Program-made: the position numbers and the translations under genes
NCBI GenBank assembly: GCA_032622095.1
Contig: CP136069.1
Span: 30,692,342-30,756,341, forward strand
From: Siphonodentalium dalli
Taxonomy: Eukaryota; Mollusca; Scaphopoda; Gadilida; Siphonodentaliidae
Direction of reading: 5' to 3'
Length of the DNA stretch: 64,000 bases
In this document: piece by piece, positions 43,401-52,400 of the stretch
Numbering within the stretch: position 1 is the stretch's first letter
Layout: the number at the start of each line of letters is the position of its first letter
Notes under the pieces: generated by a model
Seen by the model: only the letters and a program-made list of their open reading frames with translations
The model's database searches: none
Told to the model about the DNA's origin: nothing

Positions 43401-46400
43401 ACAGCTGATAGCCAATATGATTTATCTATGCAATGGGAAACAGGCAGATAAATATACATGACTATTGTAAGTGATGACTTGTTTTGAAAATCAATATGGT
43501 AGATGTTAGTATTTCCAAGAACCTTATTTTCCCATTTGTTCACATTTTCATGGTTGATTGAATTTTAGGGGCCACAGAGCACTTAGAAGATTAACATTGA
43601 AGGTTGTGGCTTTTAGTGCCCAAGCTACTTGTAAAACATTGTAATGTGTGAAACCATTCAAATGAGGGCTAACTTACTTTCTTTTATATGAACGATTTAG
43701 TGGTCATAGGGGCCAGCATCCCCATCATATTATGTCTGTATAACATTATATAGATAATACTTTTGAATTGTATAAACTACATATATTTTTGAAAACCATA
43801 CACCCCTGTTATGAAACACTTAATCTTATTTAATACACAGGTCAGATCTGATTTTATATCTGTCCATGTTTGATAAACAAATAACTGGGGAGAAAGGGGG
43901 GGGGGGGTAATTAAAGTACCATTTAAATACGAGATGGAATCCCCTACATATATGTCGTTCTAAGCAATTATAATTTCTCTTTAGAAGTGAATAATCAATT
44001 TTGAATATCTGGCATGTCAAAAGTGGCAAAGATAGGGATTTATCACTTTTGCTTCCAATGAGTTAACTTAAACTCCTAAACATGTCCTCCGAAATCACTA
44101 AACCATTGGATCTCATAGTGAGAGGTCCTTGTGTGAATAGGGACAGAGTTATGAGATTTAAAACTACTCCTCCCCAACCCAAATACTTTAACCCTTTCTT
44201 AAGACAAATTATTGGAGCTTTTGATTTCAAGTTGGGTACTGATATATGGATTAATTCCTGTGATCATATCTTTGACAAATAATCAGTTATGGCTAGTCGT
44301 TATTGCCAAGGTATGGGTTAAACATCTGCCGATCGTGATCGGCCTCTCGTTTTATAACGGAGTTATGGCTTATGGATTTTAGCGTCCAAGCTGAAAATAG
44401 CCGATCGCTATCACCAAGGTATGGGTTAAACATATGCCGATCGTGATCGGCCTCTTGTTATCCCAACTTGAAGTAGTTTGAGCTATTGCTATGGGCTGAC
44501 GTCCATCATCCGTCCATCAACAATTTCCTTTGGCACATCCTACAGGCCACATCCCTCATCCGATCATTATCAAACTTCACATGAATCTTCGGAGTGACCT
44601 CAAGATGGTAGCCATCGATTATTTCCAAATTTTCTTTAAAAAACATGGCTGTCAGCATTCATCTTTCATTTCACATTTGAACTCATCTGCACAACCTTCA
44701 GTCCATATTTTTAGCTTAACTTTACTTTGTAATATTTGAGCTATTGCCGTAGATTAGCATCCGTCGTTTGTCTACAATTTTCTTCGGCTCACCCTATAGG
44801 CCACAGCCCTCATCTGATCATCACCAAACTTCATATGGCTCTTCGGGGTGACCTCTAGATGGGAGTCATAATTTTTTTCCGAAATTCGTTAACAAAAATG
44901 GCTGCCAGCAGCCATTTTGGATTTTAAATTTGAATCCATCGTCACACCATGCAGCCCGCATAAATTGGAGAAATGTTTTGAAAATTTACAGGCATGTTTA
45001 GTATTAGCAATTTTCGATGAAAAACATGGCCGTCAGTTTCGGAGTGTTCCTTGACAATATGTCATCCGTTATTCATGTTTATTTTAAACATGATAAAGCT
45101 GCAGGCAGTGCAGGAACTTACACGTGTGATGAATGCAACATGGTATATAAATCGCAAGCATCTGGGACAACGACCCATTTATCTGTCCAAGAAGCATCCA
45201 GAACTATAAAACAGGCTACCCTGCGACTGTTGTGGCATCTTCAAGTTTATAACAACGGGCGTTTCCGAAATACCGATTTGCATGTACATGCAAACTGTAC
45301 ACATTTCTGATAATCCGTTTAGTGGTTATACGGTATATTAATAGTCGTGATGGCCGCATGGATGTTTTAATCTGTCTTTTTCTCGACAATTACCAATAGA
45401 AGTTAATATACATAAGTTATGATGGAACTACATGGAAGTTCATAGAATGTCTCACAAATTGTCAAATCATTGACAAAACATGCCTAATTGAGAATGCAAC
45501 ACAGGTATGATTCGATTTGATTTTCGATTTGATTTCGTCGATTCGATTCGATCAAAATCTCTTTATTTCGCAGGACCCTAATATACAATGAACATGTATG
45601 TACATGTACCAGTATGCATATGTCTAAACAGTAATGTAAATTATATTTACTGATTACAATGGTGTCCTTACTTATAAGGTTTTTATAAATGGGCTATTGT
45701 GTTGCATGATACTTATTGGTTCATAAAAGGGTGATGTTGGAGTGTAAATTGAAATTGTTACTTCTCACTGATTACAATCCACTTCTCGCTAATAAAAACA
45801 GGGAGAAGTGACTTCTCCCAATTTATAACCTCTAGGCTGGTCCATGGGACCAAGGCTCAAAATAAAAAAAATTCTACTGACTGTCAAAATGACAGGCACC
45901 AAATGGATGGTGTTGGTCATTTCAAAATTGTGCCTGTCAAATTTTGAGATGTACTGAATGAGACCGTATTTAAATTTCCAATCAACTTATTATTCGTCAA
46001 TGAGTGAGTTGGTGAGAAAAATTTATTTTTGTTTTCAAAAGTTCAAAAACGTTTCCGTCGATTAATACATACAACTGCACTTCACAAACAAGATAATTGC
46101 ATTACCGGTAACTCTGAATTGATCTGAAATTAAAAAAGAACTATTTTTACTTTCAATGTCTGATTTGGCCAGTAATGGCTCCTTGGATGTACCCAAACAG
46201 ATACAGATTGTTTAAAAATTTGCATTGGACAAAATGTCCGACATATACAGAAGTGCACTGGACAAAAGCTATTTTTCTTCGGACAATGACCGTGACAGGC
46301 CACTTATTTTGAGCCTTGCATGGGACATTTGCAGTATGATGGGAGTACCAGTTAGAATATCTCCAGCAATTTACTCACAAAAATACTGTCGGTCATAATG

Positions 46401-49400
46401 TCAGACTCAAATACAAACCATCGGACATTCATAATGTCAGACTCAAATACAAACCATCGGACATTCATAATGTCAGACTCAAATACAAACCATCGGACAT
46501 TCATAATGTCAGACTCAAATAAAAACCATCGGACATTCATAATGTCAGACTCAAATACAAACCATCGGACATTCATAATGTCAGACCCAAATACAAACCA
46601 TCGGACATTCATAATGTCAGACTCAAATACAAACCATCGGACATTCATAATGTCAGACTCAAATACAAACCCCATCGGACATTCATAATGTCAGACTCAA
46701 ATACAAACCCTCGGACATTCATAATGTCAGACTCAAATACAAACCACCGGACATTCATAATGTCAGACTCAAATACAAACCATCGTACATTCATAATGTC
46801 AGACTCAAATACAAACCACCGGACATTCATAATGTCAGACTCAAATACAAACCATCGGACATTCATAATGTCAGACTCAAATACAAACCATCGGACATTC
46901 ATAATGTCAGACTCAAATACAAACCATCGGACATTCATAATGTCAGACTCAAATACAAACCATCGGACATTCATAATGTCAGACTCAAATACAAACCATC
47001 GTACATTCATAATGTCAGACTCAAATACAAACCACCAGACATTCATAATGTCAGACTCAAATACAAACCACCGGACATTCATAATGTCAGACTCAAATAC
47101 AAACCATTGGACATTCATAATGTCAGACTCAAATACAAACCATCGGACATTCATAATGTCAGACTCAAATACAAACCATCGGACCATCATAATGTCAGAC
47201 TCAAATACAAACCATCGGACATTCATAATGTCAGACTCAAATACAAACCATCGTACATTCATAATGTCAGACTCAAATACAAACCACCGGACATTCATAA
47301 TGTCAGACTCAAATACAAACCATCGGACATTCATAATGTCAGACTCAAATACAAACCATCGGACATTCATAATGTCAGACTCAAATACAAACCATCGGAC
47401 ATTCATAATGTCAGACTCAAATACAAACCATCGGACATTCATAATGTCAGACTCAAATACAAACCATCGGACATTCATGTCAGACTCAAATACAAACCAT
47501 CAGACATTCATAATGTCAGACTCAAATACAAACCATCGGACATTCATAATGTCAGACTCAAATACAAACCATCGGACATTCATAATGTCAGACTCAAATA
47601 CAAACCATCGGACATTCATGTCAGACTCAAATACAAACCATCGGACATTCATAATGTCAGACTCAAATACAAACCATCGGACATTCATAATGTCAGACTC
47701 AAATACAAACCATCGGACATTCATAATGTCAGACTCAAATACAAACCATCGGACATTCATAATGTCAGACTCAAATACAAACCCCATCGGACATTCATAA
47801 TGTCAGACTCAAATACAAACCATCGGACATTCATAATGTCAGACTCAAATACAAACCATCAGACATTCATAATGTCAGACTCAAATACAAACCATCGGAC
47901 ATTCATAATGTCAGACTCAAATACAAACCATCGGACATTCATAATGTCAGACTCAAATACAAACCATCGGACATTCATAATGTCAGACTCAAATACAAAC
48001 CATCGGACATTCATAATGTCAGACTCAAATACAAACCATCGGACATTCATAATGTCAGACTCAAATACAAACCATCGGACATTCATAATGTCAGACTCAA
48101 ATACAAACCATCGAACATTCATAATGTCAGACTCAAATACAAACCATCGGACATTCATAATGTCAGACTCAAATACAAACCATCGGACATTCATGTCAGA
48201 CTCAAATACAAACCATCGGACATTCATGTCAGACTCAAATACAAACCATCGGACATTCATAATGTCAGACTCAAATACAAACCATCGGACATTCATAATG
48301 TCAGACTCAAATACAAACCATCGGACATTCATAATGTCAGACTCAAATACAAACCATCAGACATTCGCAGTATGGTGGTCTTTTGTTTCGCTAATGGGCT
48401 GAATAAAATTAGGGTCATGGGCATTTTTTTTTCTTCATTTTTTTTTTAAGTAGGGTCCTGCGAATTGGTCATTTTCATTTCCATTTGAATCTCGAATCAA
48501 ATCAGCCAGATGATTTAAAATGTCATCATACAGTAATGCTCTAATTAATCGACTTCTTAACCACAGCAGAATTATGGGTAACTTTTCAGGATTTAGTCGG
48601 AAATATGGTTTGTTGCCATTCATCGGAAAGCTCCCTTGCCTTTCATGACGGGAGCTGCGCTGGTGCAGCATTAAGATGTTGTGCCAGTGCATGCCCTGGC
48701 TTACAAGGTCAAGGTAAATATTGTTAGGTCAATGTATTCTCTTATATATACGTGGCTCCCTATATGAGACACTCATATATAAGAGTCTGCATTGGCACAG
48801 GGTTTTCAGGAAGAGTTAAATCAGTCTTACATTGCTTCGGTTATGACTAGTGCAGCTCAGTCGACGCGAGTGTTATTTGTAAGTTGGTATCATAATGTAC
48901 CTGTCATTTGCAGAATGAGGTCCCCAGAGGGTGCATTTAGTGAGGCTATCCTGTATAGTGGGCTAGCATCACCCTCTGGGGACCTCATTCTGCATGGCCT
49001 CATATGCTATGGGAGACATACTCATATTGAAGTTCCAAAATGTGAATATTTTGATGTACACCCATTGGGAACCTCGATTATGGCAATGTGTCGTCCGCCA
49101 ATTTAGGGATATAGAGAAACTAAACTTTAAAAAAAGGAATCTATGTGAAGAAGTTTCTATAGGAATTTGATAATAAAGAAACTTTCCAGAGAAGATTAGG
49201 CCTAAGCAGAACGAAGTCACCAGAGGGTGAATTTTGTGATGCTAGCCTGCTATGCGGGATAGCATCACTAAATTCACCCTCTCGGGATTCTGCAAATGAC
49301 AGGCACACTCAGGCTTGGTTGGTATCAAAATATATCTTCACGAAAAAGCAATGGGTCTGATGAATTACAGTAATGCCCTAAATAATCGACTGCTTAACCA

Positions 49401-52400
49401 CAGCAGAATTATGGATAACTTTTCAGGATTTAGTCGGAAATATGGCTTGTTGCCATTCATCAGAAAGCTCTCCCTGAGAGCTTTCCGATGATTGGCAACA
49501 AGCCATATTTCCGACTAAATCCTGAAAAGTTACCCATAATTCTTCTGTGGATAAGCGGTCGATTAATTAGGGCCTTTACTGTAAGTAATGAGAATGCAAT
49601 AGGTGCCAACTATTCTATACAATTGTATTCAGGACAGCATATTTTGAATCGAATCAGAAGAAAGATTCCGAGTCGCATCGAATCGATTCACAAGGCCCAT
49701 CTCAACACTAACCATCCAAATATCAACAAGCCTTGAAATAGTGTGCCTGTCATTTGCAGAATGAGGTCCCCAGAGGGTGAATTTAGTGATGATAGTGGGC
49801 AAGCATCACCAAATTCACCCTCTGGGGACCTCATTCTGCTTACACCTCAGCAGAATGAAGTTTCCAGAGGGTGAATTTGGTGATGCTAGCCCGCTATGCG
49901 GGGTAGCATCACTAAGTTCACCCTCTGGGAACCTCATTCAGCAAATGACAGACACACTATTTCAAGGCTTGAATATCAACACCCTAATCTCAGTCAAGTC
50001 ATTTTAGATTATAATATTCTATATTCTTCTCCATGAAGACTTGTTGGTTATTCCTATCAGTTTGTAATTATTCTGAAGAATGAACATATAAGGACATGGG
50101 GAGACATTTTCAGCACTCTAACCCTTTAATGACAGGAGCTACGCTGGTGCAGCATTAAAGACCATGTGCCAGTGCATTCTCTTACATATGCGATTCTCCC
50201 ATAGGGAGCCTCGCACATATAAGGGAATACACTGGCTTACACTTACACGGTCAAGGTCAATATTGTTAGGCCAATACATTCTCTTATATATGTGAGGCGC
50301 CCTATGGGCAAGTCGGATATATAAAGAGAATTCATTGGCACAGGGTTTTCGCAAAATTTCAGGAAGCTCTAGTCATGAAAGGTTTAAATTGTTTTTTTCT
50401 TTTTGGCCATAAACAGCAACTCTAACCAAAAATTACCTAAAGAGGTCATTCCTAAAGAGGTCATTCCTAAAGAGGTCATTCCTAAAGAGGTCATTCCTTG
50501 TGCGACTATTTTATAACACAATAGATAAAGTACATGTACATCTCTGGTACTAACTCATAAGTGGTCAATATTTTATAAAATGGCAGTTTTATTTAAAGGT
50601 GGATTATCTCTTTGTAAACATGTATTATATAGTTACCGGGGTATAAAATGTTAGATTTGAATCGAAGACTCCTGTCCGGAAATGCTTCTATCGATTAATA
50701 TTAATTTTATTTCGAATATTTTCTGGCGTAAAAAGGTGTGTTTGTTCAGCTAACGAACAATAGTGGTTACTGTTAACAGAGACCAGAAATTTTATTTAAC
50801 AATTTTGTCACAAATAAACGTTAATTATACTTATTAGCGCTTATATCTGTGGAACAAAACAATACAAACAACCAATCTGTGACATTTGACTTTCGTTGCG
50901 TAGCCGTAGGAACAGCCCAGTGCTCTATATCGCAATATGGTATCATCTGAATGGTCTGTTCTAAAAATAGTAACATAAACGGTCCCGATTTAATATTCGA
51001 AATAAAATCAATATTAATTGATAGAAGCTTTTCCGGACAGGGGTCTACAGTTCATATCTATTATTTTATACCCACGCAACTATTTAAAATTTGTTATTTA
51101 AAGAGATAATCCATCTTTAAGTCTGCAAAAAAAACATTAAACTGGTGTTAAAATTTACAGATCTCAATAAAATGTGTAGACTAGCAAAGGTGTTTGAAAT
51201 AGGGTTGGTCCGGTTAGTGGAAACAGGTTTTTAGAACTTAGATAATACAGTACATGTTTGCCGAGGGGTTGGGTTATATAAGGCAGTATGCCTGTGGTGT
51301 GAAAGAACCAAGATAGCATGAGTAATTTTGAGGTTTATTTCTTTCAGACTTGTCTCTAGCAGTGCCGATTGCCAATTCTCTCACTTTTATTTTCACTGCG
51401 GTCACAGGCTTGTGTCTTGGGGAGAAAATCAACAAAGGTAGGAATATATAGAGATTGCCTACAGTTTTTGTTTGAATACCAAAATATCTCATGAGTGTCT
51501 GGAAAGAAATGTTAAATGATCACGAGCGGCTACCACCGCGAGTGAAAATTTTATATTTCTTTCTAGATGTTTCAGGTATTCAAACAAAAGACTGCAGATA
51601 TTCTTTTTATACGCTTGTTTGAAAAACAACTGTCGTATTATGTAAATGGGTTGTCCGTTCGTCCGTCGTCCGTCCGCTTTTGGTTTCCGGATGCTAAGTT
51701 TAGATTGAATCGAGTGAACTGAACCAAATTTGTTATGTTAGTTTACCACATCAAAATACAGATCAAGTTTGAATATGGGTTTCGTCCGCATGATTTTGAC
51801 TGAGTTATGCCCCTTTTTCGACTTAGATTTTACCTGATATGCGGTTTCCAAGTTATTTTTTTTATTATTTCGTGTTTAGTCAAAAGTTTCAAACAAATGA
51901 ATTAAACCTTGCCCCACTCTACTCCAGAAATTGGCGTATTATGCCACGCCCTGACGGCGTGCTCTTGTTACTATATGTGGATTATTTAAGCTCAAAGTTG
52001 CTAAGTTAAATCTTAATTAATTAAATCATTAACTGTACTTAATTAAAGAGTGCACATGTCAGTGTTTACAAATAGGAAAGAGCCTAGACGTAAAGTTGAA
52101 TTTGACACGCTGCGACTCAAACAGAGAATTGTCAATTGATCACCCTCCATCATAAATACGTCACTTTTGATTGGCTAGTGGATAGTGTGCACGCAATGAT
52201 CACTCGATCCACCTTGGCAGCTCATGTTAGTTAAGAGACCTACAGTGAAATAACGCTATCTAGAGTGAAATGACGACATCGTATTTCACTATGGCCTCTA
52301 AGAGATAAATACAACGTTCTAAGTTTCGGTAGTTTCCTGCTATTTCATAGGCAAGCATATAATAAATAGAGGATATCTAGTGTTTTTGAGTGGATACCGA

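Noticed and set aside
46395-48366. CRISPR-like regular array
   Set aside because: Units are contiguous with no unique spacers, and the genome is eukaryotic.
46398-48402. Long open frames (up to about 430 codons) in the 36-bp array, both strands
   Set aside because: They follow from a 36-bp unit without stops; several frames and both strands are open at once, with no start context, splice sites or flanking exons.
45480-48500. CAGGACCCTA (45576) and TAGGGTCCTGCGAA (48452) as the two ends of one hAT element
   Set aside because: The ends point away from each other, and no matching 8-bp duplication was found; they are more likely ends of two separate decayed elements.
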